DNA of 64,000 bases from Paenibacillus sp. ACRRY (GTDB lineage Bacteria > Bacillota > Bacilli > Paenibacillales > Paenibacillaceae), in contig NZ_JAKRNM010000004.1 in the NCBI RefSeq assembly GCF_022346995.1, forward strand, positions 310,001 to 374,000, in the 5' to 3' direction. Positions 17,414 to 26,668 of the stretch are shown here, in pieces. Every line of letters begins with the position of its first letter. Position 1 is the first letter of the stretch. The position numbers were made by a program, and so were the translations under genes. A model generated the notes under the pieces. It saw only the letters and a list, made by a program, of their open reading frames with translations, was not told the origin of the DNA and made no database searches.

Positions 17414-19183
17414 ATGATCAAGCTGTTGTACTACTTGAAGAAGTATCGGGTTGCCGCGATCGCTGCACTGGTCATGATGCTGATTGAACTCGCGGTGGAA
17501 CTTGCTCAGCCTTACCTGATCTCCAAAATCATTGACAACGGAATACAGCAAGGAGATCTGTCTGTGGTTTGGTTGTGGGGTGGCGTGCTTGTAGGCAGTG
17601 CCATTGTGGCCTTTGTTGCCGGCATCGCCAGTTCGTTTTTTGCATCACATGCGAGCCTGGGGTTCGGATACGACTTGCGGGAGAAGCTGTATGATAAAGT
17701 GCAAGCGTTCTCTTACGCCGTATTTAACCGCTTTGCCACGTCCTCGCTGATTACCCGATTAACCGGGGATGTGACCCAGGTACAGGATACGGTATTCATG
17801 AGTCTGCGGTTCATGACACGTGTGCCACTAGTGGTTATCGGAAGCATGATTATGGCCGTTGTCGTGAATCTAAGGCTGGGATTGCTGCTCGTGGTGATGG
17901 TGCCTGTGCTGCTCGTATTTGTTATCTGGATGATCAAAAAGGCCGCGCTGCTGTTCCGCAATGTGCAGCGCAGACTGGATGCCGTCAACGGTGTCATCCA
18001 GGAAAATCTGACAGGCATTCGGCTGATCCGTGTCTTCGTCCGGATGGGCCATGAGATCGAGCGCTTTGCCGGATTCAGCGGCAAGCTGATGAAGGGTACG
18101 ATCTCCGCGCTGCGCCTGACGGAAACTACAATGCCATTCATGCTGCTCATGATGAATGGCTGCATCATCGCCGTGCTCTGGTTTGGACGGCGTGACATCT
18201 CGACCGGCAGTGCAAGCGTCGGTGAAGTGGTCGCGGTCATCAATTATCTGCTCCGCACCATAGGGGCCATGTCTGCCTTGTCCTGGATTCTGGTGACCTT
18301 CTCCAGAGCCAGTGCTTCAGCGCAGCGAATCAACGAAGTTTTTGATACAGAGGATCCATCGGAGGCTGCTCAGAAGTCAGTTGTAGTTCAAGACCAGGCA
18401 GCTGGAAAGCAGGAGCGAGCTAACGCTGTTCAAGGTGCAGTTGAATTCCGAAATGTAGGCTTCAGCTATCCGAATAGTGATATTACGGTCCTGGAGGATA
18501 TTACGTTCTCTGCCAAGCGAGGCGAGCGCATCGCCATTATGGGTGCGACAGGATCAGGTAAATCCTCACTCGTCCAACTGATTCCAAGGTTGTATACCGA
18601 GGATCAGGGCAAAGTGTTCATTGATGGTAGGGATGCAGACCAACTGCCAATACCTACATTGCGCGGTGCAATCGGTTACGTGCCGCAGGAAGTGGTTCTC
18701 TTCACGGGTTCTGTGCGGGATAACATAGCCTGGGGACGGGAGGACGCGACGCTGGAAGAGATCAAGGAAGCCGCGAAGCGGGCTCAGATTCACGACACGA
18801 TTGAGAAGCTTCCGAATGGATATGATACGCAGCTGGGTCAGCGCGGGGTTAACTTGTCCGGTGGCCAGAAGCAGCGCCTGTCCATTGCACGCGCATTGAT
18901 CAGACGCCCGAGTATTCTGATTTTGGATGACAGCACCAGTGCACTCGATGTGGCAACGGAAGCGAGGCTGCTGGACGCACTGGAAGAGCTATCATGTACA
19001 ACCTTTATAATTACACAGAAGATCAGCTCAACGACCTCTGCGGATCTGATTCTGCTGCTGGACGATGGGCGCCTGATTGGGCAGGGAAAACATGAAGACC
19101 TGATGGATTCGTCCGAGCTGTATCGCCGAATCTACGGATCACAATACGGGGAGGGTACGCCGCATGTTCAAAGCGTTCATTGA
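17414..19183 (+). CDS. ABC exporter half-transporter, BmrC/YheI-type
   Basis: A 589-residue half-transporter: six membrane helices (residues 1-310) then an ATPase domain with Walker A 'GATGSGKSS', signature 'LSGGQKQ' and Walker B 'ILILDDSTSALD'. The catalytic Glu after Walker B is Asp, and the switch His is replaced by Gln ('FIITQKISS'), so this subunit carries the degenerate ATP site typical of heterodimeric multidrug exporters such as BmrCD. The ATG at 17414 lies 7 bases after GGAGG; the ATG at 17408 is too close. It overlaps the partner gene by 20 bp. Confidence 0.88.
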   Translation: MIKLLYYLKKYRVAAIAALVMMLIELAVELAQPYLISKIIDNGIQQGDLSVVWLWGGVLVGSAIVAFVAGIASSFFASHASLGFGYDLREKLYDKVQAFSYAVFNRFATSSLITRLTGDVTQVQDTVFMSLRFMTRVPLVVIGSMIMAVVVNLRLGLLLVVMVPVLLVFVIWMIKKAALLFRNVQRRLDAVNGVIQENLTGIRLIRVFVRMGHEIERFAGFSGKLMKGTISALRLTETTMPFMLLMMNGCIIAVLWFGRRDISTGSASVGEVVAVINYLLRTIGAMSALSWILVTFSRASASAQRINEVFDTEDPSEAAQKSVVVQDQAAGKQERANAVQGAVEFRNVGFSYPNSDITVLEDITFSAKRGERIAIMGATGSGKSSLVQLIPRLYTEDQGKVFIDGRDADQLPIPTLRGAIGYVPQEVVLFTGSVRDNIAWGREDATLEEIKEAAKRAQIHDTIEKLPNGYDTQLGQRGVNLSGGQKQRLSIARALIRRPSILILDDSTSALDVATEARLLDALEELSCTTFIITQKISSTTSADLILLLDDGRLIGQGKHEDLMDSSELYRRIYGSQYGEGTPHVQSVH

Positions 19184-21005
19184 ACCTTTCCGTCAGCCAC
19201 CGCCGCCACTGGATCCCGAAACGCTAAAAGCAGGTGGAGGTCGCAAGCCGAAGGCACGGGCGAAGAACTGGTCTGGTACACTGGGCCGGATCTGGACTTA
19301 CCTGGCCCGCCGCAAAGTGAAGCTGACGCTGGTACTGCTAATGGTGTTTGCCAGTTCCGCACTGGCGTTGCTTGGTCCTTACATGGTCGGCGTGGCTGTG
19401 GACAATTATATGGATGGAGAAGCGACAAGCTCCAGCTGGATGACGTTTTTGTTGGGACTCGCAGCAGTATATGTGCTGTTCTCGCTGACATCCTGGCTGC
19501 AAAATATATGGATGATTGAAATCGCGCAGGAGACCATTTTCCGGATGCGTTACGATCTGTTCTCCCATCTGCACAAGCTGCCGATTCCATTCTTCGGCAA
19601 ACGTCAGCAGGGGGAGATTATGAGCCGTGTCACCAATGACATCGAGAATGTCAGCGGTACGCTGAACAGCTCGGCCATTCAGATTTTTTCCAGTGTGTTG
19701 ACACTGCTCGGAACGTTTGGCGTGATGCTCTGGTTAAGTCCATTGCTGACCTTGCTGACATTTATCGTTGTACCGCTGATGGCGATTGGCATGCGCTGGA
19801 TTACACGCCGAACCGGACCGCTTTTCAAAGAACGTCAGCGTAATCTGGGTGAACTTAACGGTTATATTGAGGAGACTTTGTCTGGACAACGAATCATTAA
19901 GGCCTTCTCCCAGGAGGAGCGAGTCGTTCGCGGATTCGAAGAGCGGAATACCCGAATCCGGGTATCCGGTTTTTGGGCGCAGACCATTTCGGGTTTTATC
20001 CCCAAACTGATGAATGGATTGAACAACCTGAGCTTTGCTATCGTTGCAGGGATCGGAGGTATTTTGGCCATCCAGGGTACGGTTACCGTTGGGGTCATTA
20101 TCATCTTTGTGGAATACGCTCGTCAGTTCACTCGTCCGCTGAATGACCTGGCGAACCAGTGGAATACGCTATTGTCCGCGATTGCAGGGGCGGAGCGGGT
20201 GTTCGAAGTGTTGGACGAGGATGAAGAAGCGAAGGATGAAGGAGCTGCGGTTTCTCTGAGCAAGGTGGAAGGAGCCGTGCGCTTTGATCGGGTTTCCTTC
20301 GGATATGATGAGGGACGCAACATTTTGCATGAGATCAGCTTCGAGGCGAAACCGGGTGAGATGATTGCCCTGGTAGGGCCCACGGGGGCAGGGAAAACAA
20401 CCTTGATTCAGTTATTGTCACGCTTCTATGATCCGACAGCAGGAATGTTGACGGTGGATGGACGAGACATTACGACCATTCGGCGTGAAAACTTGCGTTC
20501 CCACATGGCTTTTGTTCTTCAGGATTCATTTCTGTTCCAAGGGACCATTCGGGAAAATATTCGTTTTGGCCGTCTGGATGCAACAGACGAAGAAGTGGAA
20601 GAAGCTTCGAGACTGGCCAATGCTCACTCATTCATTATGCGCATGAAGGATGGGTATGATAAAGTGCTGCAGGCTGACGGAAGCGGTATTAGTCAGGGGC
20701 AGAAGCAGCTGCTTGCCATTGCCCGGGCCATTTTGGCTGATCCGTCCATACTGGTATTGGATGAGGCGACCAGCAGCATTGATACCGTTACGGAGATCAA
20801 AATTCAGGAGGGTTTACAGCGGCTGATGCAGGGGCGTACCAGCTTCGTCATTGCCCACAGGCTGAACACCATCCGGCAGGCAGACCGGATTCTGGTGCTG
20901 AAGGATGGGCAGCTGTTGGAACAAGGCTCTCATGATGTGCTGTTGGAGCAGGGCGGCTTTTACAGTGAACTGTATTACAGCCAGCTGCGCAAGAAAGCGC
21001 AATAG
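19164..21005 (+). CDS. ABC exporter half-transporter, BmrD/YheH-type
   Basis: A 613-residue half-transporter with a longer cytoplasmic N-terminus, six helices and an ATPase domain: Walker A 'GPTGAGKTT', signature altered to 'ISQGQKQ', Walker B 'ILVLDEATSSID' with intact Glu, and switch His in 'VIAHRLNT'. Together with the previous protein it completes one canonical and one degenerate ATP site, as in BmrC/BmrD. GGGGAGGG precedes the ATG at 19164, inside the previous gene. The complex probably exports drugs or hydrophobic compounds; the substrate is not known. Confidence 0.88.
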   Translation: MFKAFIEPFRQPPPPLDPETLKAGGGRKPKARAKNWSGTLGRIWTYLARRKVKLTLVLLMVFASSALALLGPYMVGVAVDNYMDGEATSSSWMTFLLGLAAVYVLFSLTSWLQNIWMIEIAQETIFRMRYDLFSHLHKLPIPFFGKRQQGEIMSRVTNDIENVSGTLNSSAIQIFSSVLTLLGTFGVMLWLSPLLTLLTFIVVPLMAIGMRWITRRTGPLFKERQRNLGELNGYIEETLSGQRIIKAFSQEERVVRGFEERNTRIRVSGFWAQTISGFIPKLMNGLNNLSFAIVAGIGGILAIQGTVTVGVIIIFVEYARQFTRPLNDLANQWNTLLSAIAGAERVFEVLDEDEEAKDEGAAVSLSKVEGAVRFDRVSFGYDEGRNILHEISFEAKPGEMIALVGPTGAGKTTLIQLLSRFYDPTAGMLTVDGRDITTIRRENLRSHMAFVLQDSFLFQGTIRENIRFGRLDATDEEVEEASRLANAHSFIMRMKDGYDKVLQADGSGISQGQKQLLAIARAILADPSILVLDEATSSIDTVTEIKIQEGLQRLMQGRTSFVIAHRLNTIRQADRILVLKDGQLLEQGSHDVLLEQGGFYSELYYSQLRKKAQ

Positions 21006-21052
21006 TAGTCTGTGAGTCAGGGGATCATTGTTATTAGATTTTATTGTTAAGC

Positions 21053-21099
21053 AAAAGAGCAGGGATGAGGGCATGAAGCCCTTTATTTCCTGCTCTTTT
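21053..21099 (+). terminator. Terminator after ABC exporter
   Basis: A perfect 11-bp stem (21053-21063 with 21089-21099) ends in CTCTTTT, with a smaller inner GGGC/GCCC hairpin. The T-tract is part of the stem. Confidence 0.6.
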
Positions 21100-21266
21100 C
21101 CGATTTGATGATGGCGTGGAAAGTGCTTTGTCCTTATCTAGTTTAGGGAGGAGAATGGAACCCTGGTAGTGAGGATTGTATTGAAATTGCTGGAAAATAT
21201 AACCGTGACGATATGTCATCTTAAGGATATACTGGAACGAGATGTGTTTCAGGAGGTTCTTGTTGG

Positions 21267-21581
21267 ATGAAAAATGCAAAAGTCGCTTACTCGCTCTTCT
21301 TTTTCAATGCGGTCTATCTAATCACTTTGCTTGGATACCCGGTGGTGCTGATGCTTTGTGTGTTTACGTTTGATGCGCCGACTTCACATGACTATGTATC
21401 GAACTATATAACGGTCTATATTATGGCCTCATATCCGGTTGCTGTTCTCTTGTCACTCAGCTGCTGGATTTTTTATCATGTACGCAAATTCAAATGGGCC
21501 CTGGTTATCGGTAATTTATTGTTGTTCTGGGTTGCGGCAATCATATTAGTCGGTATTGCCTCCAGTTTTGTTTCGTTTTAG
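21267..21581 (+). CDS. Small membrane protein, paralogue 1
   Basis: A 104-residue protein of unknown function with three to four hydrophobic segments (near 8-33, 46-68, 75-102). CAGGAGG lies 10 bases before the ATG. It is clearly paralogous to the next gene: both begin MKN..VAY, share 'LITL..YP', a central 'YP(V)..VL.S..CW.FY' and 'KFK.AL...NL.L.WVA'. I do not recognise the family. The pair looks like a recent tandem duplication. Confidence 0.65.
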   Translation: MKNAKVAYSLFFFNAVYLITLLGYPVVLMLCVFTFDAPTSHDYVSNYITVYIMASYPVAVLLSLSCWIFYHVRKFKWALVIGNLLLFWVAAIILVGIASSFVSF

Positions 21582-21634
21582 ATGGAAAAGTAGAATCGAT
21601 GGAATGAGATCGTGTTTCCGGGAGGTCCCTAATC

Positions 21635-21946
21635 GTGAAAAATCGTACCGTGGCATACTGGCTTTTATCCATTAATGCGATCAATTTAATTACACTGGTA
21701 GCCTATCCTTATATGTTAATCATCAGTTTCTATATGTTCGCCAGCAGCAATACAGGTGATTATATATTGGAGTACATTGCCGCAGGGGTACTGGCTACGT
21801 ATCCAGTTCCCGTCCTTGCATCGTTCACTTGCTGGGCATTCTATAATAACTATAAGTTCAAAGCTGCATTAATGATGGCAAATTTGATACTGGTTTGGGT
21901 GGCGGTCCTGCTGCTTGCTGCGCTTGCTTCCACCCTGATCGTTTAA
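21635..21946 (+). CDS. Small membrane protein, paralogue 2
   Basis: A 103-residue membrane protein, GTG start, with GGGAGG 9 bases upstream. It has the same hydrophobic pattern and conserved residues as the gene 53 bp upstream. Loops differ most ('APTSHDYVSNY' against 'SSNTGDYILEY'). Function unknown; co-transcription is likely as no terminator separates them. Confidence 0.65.
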   Translation: MKNRTVAYWLLSINAINLITLVAYPYMLIISFYMFASSNTGDYILEYIAAGVLATYPVPVLASFTCWAFYNNYKFKAALMMANLILVWVAVLLLAALASTLIV

Positions 21947-21957
21947 AAGCAATTAGA

Positions 21958-21995
21958 AAAGGCAGAACCTTCATACGCGAAGGTTCTGCCTTTTT
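21958..21995. terminator. Bidirectional terminator between converging genes
   Basis: A perfect 15-bp stem (21958-21972 with 21979-21993, loop ATACGC) has T-tracts on both strands. It serves both the small membrane gene pair and the minus-strand nucleotidase gene. Confidence 0.9.
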
Positions 21996-21998
21996 AGA

Positions 21999-23603
21999 CT
22001 ATCCGCCGATTACACTCCAATTATTCGCTTGCTCCACCTCTAGAGGTTGATGTCTGCGAATATAATCCTCCACTAGTGCCGCCATATCGGTGGCGCCTTC
22101 ATGCAGCACCTTTTTGCCGGGATACATGGCGTAATCTCCACCACCTGCTGCACGGTAACTGTTCATCACAACAGAGTACTTATCCTCCATTTCAAGCGGT
22201 TTACCTTCACGTTCCAGTCTAACCACTCGGCTCCCCACAGGCTTCGATATATCCAGCTTGTATTCGAGGCCTGCCCACATATCATAGTTGTAATGCTGCG
22301 GTTTCGGGGTCATGTAGACCGGATTGACCACCACTTCACCGGAAGCGTTCAATTCAAAATAACGTGCCGTTTGCTCCAGCGCATCCCGAATGTCCTGACC
22401 GCTCAGCTCCAATACAGTCAATGTGTTGGGGTAGATAAAATTGGATAACACATCCCGAACTGTAATTTTCGACCCGAAGCCGCGAGATTCTTCACTGAGC
22501 AGTGCCGTATTGGAAATCTCAGCTCCGGTCGCTTCCATCTGTACCTGATGTACAAAGGCGATAAAGGGATGTGCCGAGAGCCGCAGGGCCGTAACATCGT
22601 GGATCGTCAAGTCCCCGGCTACTTCGCCGATTGGCTGATCGAGCCATGCCTGAGCTGCGGCCTCCAGGTCTTCCGTAAGGTCCATGACAACAGCATCCGG
22701 CTGTACATCGCTGTGCTCATCCAGAAGCAGCAAACGTGCTTCTTTTCCTGTAATCTTCCACGTTCCGTCTGAATGCTGTGCTAACTGAACGGATACATGT
22801 CCTGCACCATTTCCGCTGAAGCCCGGCTGTATAACAGTCACGCCATGAATTTCGGCGGTAAGCTGGCGATGCTGATGCCCCGTGAGGAGTACATCAATGC
22901 CTTTGATGTCACGGCAGATGGCATAGCCCTGATTTTCTCCGGTTAACCGTTCGGCAGGCTCGCCGCTCTCCAGATCACACTCGAATCCGCCATGATAACT
23001 GACCACCATTACGTCTGGTTGCTCGTGCTCGCGAATGTAACCAACCCATTTTCGAATGGTCTCCAATGCGTCAAGGAACTGTAAACCTTCGATATTCTTC
23101 GGATGCTCCCAGTTCGGAATATAGTGAGTGGTTGCACCAAGCAGGGCAACTTTAACACCAGAAGCTAATGTCTTGATGAGGTAAGGAGGACCATACGCTG
23201 GTACATCCGGCTGTTCGCTGCTTACAATATTGGCGGATAACCATGGGAATGTGGAGGCTTCAACGGCTCCGCGCAGCAATTCCTGACCATAGTTAAACTC
23301 GTGATTGCCCATTACAGCAGCATCATAGCCCAGTTCATTCAGAACAGTGATGAAGGGATGAACATGGCTATCCGCATCCAAGGATGCTGCATAGGAGGCC
23401 AAAGGAGAGCCTTGCAGCAAATCTCCGTTATCCACCATCATTAATTCCGGTGACCGTTCACGTTCCTTGCGAATCAGCGAAGCGAGCAGAGCTAATCCTG
23501 CCGGACGGAATGCATTGGTATTGTAATGAATGGGACGGATGGCCCCGTGAAGATCACTGGTAAACAGGATGTCGAAATTAGACGTGCGGGTTATGGATGT
23601 CAT
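21999..23603 (-). CDS. YunD-type metallophosphoesterase / 5'-nucleotidase
   Basis: A 534-residue two-domain phosphoesterase. The N-terminal calcineurin-like domain shows the metal ligands 'DLHG', 'DNGDLLQG', 'GNHEFNYG', 'SYHGG' and 'GHQHR'. The C-terminal half is the 5_nucleotid_C fold, with 'NTLTVLELSGQDIRDALEQ' in outline and 'YSVVMNSYRAAGGGDY'. Family members split nucleotides, UDP-sugars or cyclic nucleotides. No signal peptide is present when the ATG at 23603 is used (AGAGGAG upstream), so a cytoplasmic place like B. subtilis YunD is likely. The frame extends to 23708 but lacks a ribosome site. It is divergent from the phnD-type gene. Confidence 0.85.
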   Translation of the reverse strand: MTSITRTSNFDILFTSDLHGAIRPIHYNTNAFRPAGLALLASLIRKERERSPELMMVDNGDLLQGSPLASYAASLDADSHVHPFITVLNELGYDAAVMGNHEFNYGQELLRGAVEASTFPWLSANIVSSEQPDVPAYGPPYLIKTLASGVKVALLGATTHYIPNWEHPKNIEGLQFLDALETIRKWVGYIREHEQPDVMVVSYHGGFECDLESGEPAERLTGENQGYAICRDIKGIDVLLTGHQHRQLTAEIHGVTVIQPGFSGNGAGHVSVQLAQHSDGTWKITGKEARLLLLDEHSDVQPDAVVMDLTEDLEAAAQAWLDQPIGEVAGDLTIHDVTALRLSAHPFIAFVHQVQMEATGAEISNTALLSEESRGFGSKITVRDVLSNFIYPNTLTVLELSGQDIRDALEQTARYFELNASGEVVVNPVYMTPKPQHYNYDMWAGLEYKLDISKPVGSRVVRLEREGKPLEMEDKYSVVMNSYRAAGGGDYAMYPGKKVLHEGATDMAALVEDYIRRHQPLEVEQANNWSVIGG

Positions 23604-23759
23604 TTTACAATCTCCTCTAATATATAAATATGAATATATGGAATCACAGGCTGTTTTGCCAATGATTAATGAGTGAAGATCAGCCTCTGTACCTATATCT
23701 TCAACCATAATGAGCCTATTCTAACAGATGAAAGTTCGTCTGACAGCCTGACAGGAAAC

Positions 23760-23813
23760 TTTACAAAACTCCAAATTTCGTTTCACATCGCGCAAATATT
23801 TGCCAATTATAGT
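23760..23813 (+). promoter_or_regulatory. Possible PhoP-type boxes and -10 before phnD
   Basis: TTTACA at 23760-23765 and TTCACA at 23782-23787 resemble PhoP-box hexamers (TT(A/T/C)ACA) and lie 22 bp apart, two helical turns. A TATAGT -10 follows at 23808-23813. A middle repeat is missing, so PhoP control is only a suggestion that fits a phosphorus-uptake gene. Confidence 0.3.
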
Positions 23814-23855
23814 AGACAAGTATTGAAAAATAGAAACTCTTTGGAGGGTGTTCGC

Positions 23856-24842
23856 TTGAAGAAGTCCGCTTTATTTTTACCATTGTTGATTTTGGTTCTG
23901 TTTCTAAGTGCTTGTGGGTCTAGCAGTACAACGGGTTCGGCTAACGAGACGAATTCGAGTTCCAATGCTTCCGGTGCATCTACTGAAACGGCAGAAACAG
24001 ACAAAGAAGCCGAAGGGTATGTACCAACTGAGTTGACTGTACAGTTCGTTCCATCCCAGAATGCAGACACGCTTGAAGCCAAAGCAAAACCGCTTGAGAA
24101 GTTGCTGGGCGACAAACTGGGTATTCCGGTAAAAGTCAGCGTATCCACTGACTACAACACAATTATCGAAGCGATGGCTTCCAATAAAGTAGACGTGGGC
24201 TTCCTGCCACCAACGGCTTATGTACTGGCAAAAGAAAAAGGTGCAGCACAAGTTATTCTGCAGGCACAACGTTTTGGCGTTAATGATGAGACAGGTGCTC
24301 CAACGGAAGAACTGGCTGATTCCTATAAATCCATGTTTATCGTGAAAAAAGATTCGCCGATTCAATCCATTGAAGAACTGAAAGGCAAAAAGATTGCATA
24401 CCAAAACGTAACTTCTTCCGCAGGTTATGTATGGCCTGCAGGTTTGCTGCTCGATAGAGGCATTGATCCATTGAAAGATGTAACTCCTGTAACGGTAAAA
24501 GGTCATGACCAAGGTGTTATTGCTGTACTGAACGGTGACGTTGATGCAGCAGCCATTTTCCAAGATGCACGTAACACAGTTTCCAAAGACTACCCAACGG
24601 TATTCGAAGATACACGTGTACTGGCGTTCACAGAGCCGATTCCTAACGATACGATCGCTGTACGTACAGACATGAATGCTGACTGGACAAGCAAAATCAA
24701 ACAGGCGTTCATCGACATCGGTACAGATCCGGAAGGTCATGAAATCATCAAAGAAATCTATACGCATGAAGGTTATGTAGAGTCCGATGACAGCAAGTTT
24801 GAAATCGTTCGTCAATACGGCGAAAAAGTAAAAACCGAGTAG
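23856..24842 (+). CDS. phnD: Phosphonate/phosphite-type binding lipoprotein PhnD
   Basis: A 328-residue PhnD/PtxB-family binding protein. The TTG start at 23856 follows GGAGGG at 7 bases and gives a lipoprotein signal with 'LFLSAC' near residue 20. Family marks include 'LTVQFVPSQNADTLEAKAKPL', with 'LGIPVKV', 'VDVGFLPPTAYV' and 'VTSSAGYVWPAG', the last forming the anion-binding loop. It supplies the PhnC/PhnE importer that follows. No C-P lyase genes are nearby, so phosphite, phosphonate or another oxyanion cannot be told apart. A long hairpin follows the gene. Confidence 0.85.
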   Translation: MKKSALFLPLLILVLFLSACGSSSTTGSANETNSSSNASGASTETAETDKEAEGYVPTELTVQFVPSQNADTLEAKAKPLEKLLGDKLGIPVKVSVSTDYNTIIEAMASNKVDVGFLPPTAYVLAKEKGAAQVILQAQRFGVNDETGAPTEELADSYKSMFIVKKDSPIQSIEELKGKKIAYQNVTSSAGYVWPAGLLLDRGIDPLKDVTPVTVKGHDQGVIAVLNGDVDAAAIFQDARNTVSKDYPTVFEDTRVLAFTEPIPNDTIAVRTDMNADWTSKIKQAFIDIGTDPEGHEIIKEIYTHEGYVESDDSKFEIVRQYGEKVKTE

Positions 24843-24922
24843 TCTTTGTTACAAGTAGACATTTGAAATATGTAGATGGTGTCATTCGTTTCTAATGGAT
24901 GTTACAGATGTATTCGCAGTGC

Positions 24923-24965
24923 GGACAGGCCAGTTCAGCGTGATATACGCTGCGCTGGCTTGTCC
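24923..24965 (+). other. Intercistronic hairpin between phnD and phnC
   Basis: GGACAGGCCAG (24923-24933) pairs with CTGGCTTGTCC (24955-24965), with inner CAGCG/CGCTG. There is no T-tract, so it is more likely a message-stabilising or partial-attenuation element that keeps binding-protein mRNA more abundant than the membrane components. Confidence 0.55.
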
Positions 24966-25019
24966 CGTTACTGCCAGGCAACGAAATAGAACTCTATTAA
25001 TGAAAGAAGGATTAATGTC

Positions 25020-25817
25020 ATGATTGAGCTTCGCAACGTAACCAAAACGTACGCCAACGGCACCAAAGGCCTGGATAATATTAACCTTACCTTTGAACAA
25101 GGTGAATTTATTGCTGTAGTAGGTTTGTCCGGTGCAGGTAAATCCACGCTGCTGCGTTCCATTAATCGTCTCCATGATATAAGCGACGGAGAAATTTTGA
25201 TTAACGGCAGTTCCATCACGAAGGCACAGGGCAAGAGATTACGCATGATTCGCCGGGATATCGGCATGATCTTCCAGAGCTTTAACCTGGTTAAACGCTC
25301 CAGTGTCCTCCGTAACGTTCTGGCGGGCCGCGTCGGTTATCATTCCACGATGCGTACCATATTGGGCCGTTTTCCCAAAAAAGATACGGAACTTGCATTC
25401 GAAGCGCTCGAACGCGTGAACATTGCGGAGAAGGCTTATTCCCGTGCAGATCAGCTGTCCGGCGGACAGCAGCAGCGGGTGGCCATTGCCCGCGTACTTG
25501 CACAGGAAGCGAAAATCATTCTGGCAGACGAACCGGTTGCCTCCCTGGATCCACTTACAACCAAGCAAGTGATGGATGACTTGAAACGCATTAATCAGGA
25601 TCTTGGCATTACCACGATCGTTAACCTTCACTTTATTGATCTGGCAAGGGAGTATGCAACACGTATTGTCGGTTTGCGTGCAGGTGAAGTGGTGTTTGAC
25701 GGTCCTGTGGAAGAGGCGACAGATGAGCGTTTTGCGGAGATCTATGGCAGACCGATTCTCGCAGACGAGTTGTTGGACAAACAGGCTGTAACCGAGCAGG
25801 GAGAAGTACTGGTATGA
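25020..25817 (+). CDS. phnC: Phosphonate-type ABC importer ATPase PhnC
   Basis: A 265-residue ABC ATPase: Walker A '[11 protein letters not shown]', Q-loop 'IFQSFNLV', signature '[15 protein letters not shown]', Walker B '[12 protein letters not shown]' and switch His in 'NLHFIDLA'. The length and '[19 protein letters not shown]' are typical of PhnC. GAAGGA precedes the ATG by 8 bases. The stop overlaps the first permease by 4 bases. It powers uptake with the two PhnE-type proteins. Confidence 0.88.
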   Translation: MIELRNVTKTYANGTKGLDNINLTFEQGEFIAVVGLSGAGKSTLLRSINRLHDISDGEILINGSSITKAQGKRLRMIRRDIGMIFQSFNLVKRSSVLRNVLAGRVGYHSTMRTILGRFPKKDTELAFEALERVNIAEKAYSRADQLSGGQQQRVAIARVLAQEAKIILADEPVASLDPLTTKQVMDDLKRINQDLGITTIVNLHFIDLAREYATRIVGLRAGEVVFDGPVEEATDERFAEIYGRPILADELLDKQAVTEQGEVLV

Positions 25818-26668
25818 AGGGGCAGTCTGGCGCTTCACTTCATACACCACTGACGGGAGCAGGGAAGGAGCCTGGATCCGGACCTGGACAGGTCGTCAAT
25901 CGTCCCAAACCACCCGGCCGCACCAAACATCTGCTCACGCTAGTTATCATCTTGCTGTTGTTGTGGGCCAGTGCCAAACAGACCGATGCGAGCTTCGGCG
26001 AACTGTTTGGAGGATTCCCCGAAATGTGGAAATTGCTAAAGGAAATGTTTCCACCTCGGTGGACTTACTTTGACAACATTGTTCAGGGCATGCTGGAGAC
26101 CATTCGTATGGCTTTGATTGGCACCACCATCGGCGCAATTATTGCCATTCCGGTTTCGATTATCTGTGCAGGCAACCTGATGCCAAGCCGCTGGATTTAC
26201 TATCCAGCCCGGTTTGTACTGAATCTGATTCGTACTGTGCCTGATCTGCTACTCGCTGCACTGTTTGTTGCTGTATTCGGTCTCGGCCCGATCCCGGGTA
26301 TTCTGGCACTTGCCGTATTCTCCGTTGGACTGATTGCTAAGCTGACCTATGAAACGCTGGAAACGATTGATCAGGGACCACTGGAAGCGATGACGGCTGT
26401 TGGCATGAACCGGATTCAATTGATCGTATATGGTGTGGTACCACAACTGGCTGCCCAGTTTACGTCCTATGTTCTGTATGCCTTTGAAATCAATGTACGT
26501 GCGGCTGCTATCCTTGGATTGGTAGGTGCAGGCGGTATTGGTCTGTACTATGAAGCAACACTTGGATTCCTGGAGTACGACAAAACGAGCGTGATCATTC
26601 TCTTTACCCTTGTTATTGTTCTGATCATTGATTATGTAAGTACTAAGCTGCGGGAGAAATTGTTATGA
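25814..26668 (+). CDS. phnE: Phosphonate-type ABC importer permease PhnE (1)
   Basis: A 284-residue permease. A basic proline-rich N-terminus of about 30 residues precedes roughly six membrane helices; the EAA-type loop is '[23 protein letters not shown]'. The ATGA overlap with phnC and again with the second permease shows tight coupling. Two different PhnE proteins probably form a heterodimeric channel. Confidence 0.86.
   Translation: MKGQSGASLHTPLTGAGKEPGSGPGQVVNRPKPPGRTKHLLTLVIILLLLWASAKQTDASFGELFGGFPEMWKLLKEMFPPRWTYFDNIVQGMLETIRMALIGTTIGAIIAIPVSIICAGNLMPSRWIYYPARFVLNLIRTVPDLLLAALFVAVFGLGPIPGILALAVFSVGLIAKLTYETLETIDQGPLEAMTAVGMNRIQLIVYGVVPQLAAQFTSYVLYAFEINVRAAAILGLVGAGGIGLYYEATLGFLEYDKTSVIILFTLVIVLIIDYVSTKLREKLL

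Noticed and set aside
23904-24815. 303-codon minus-strand frame opposite phnD
   Set aside because: Antisense shadow with abundant Cys/Phe and no family resemblance.
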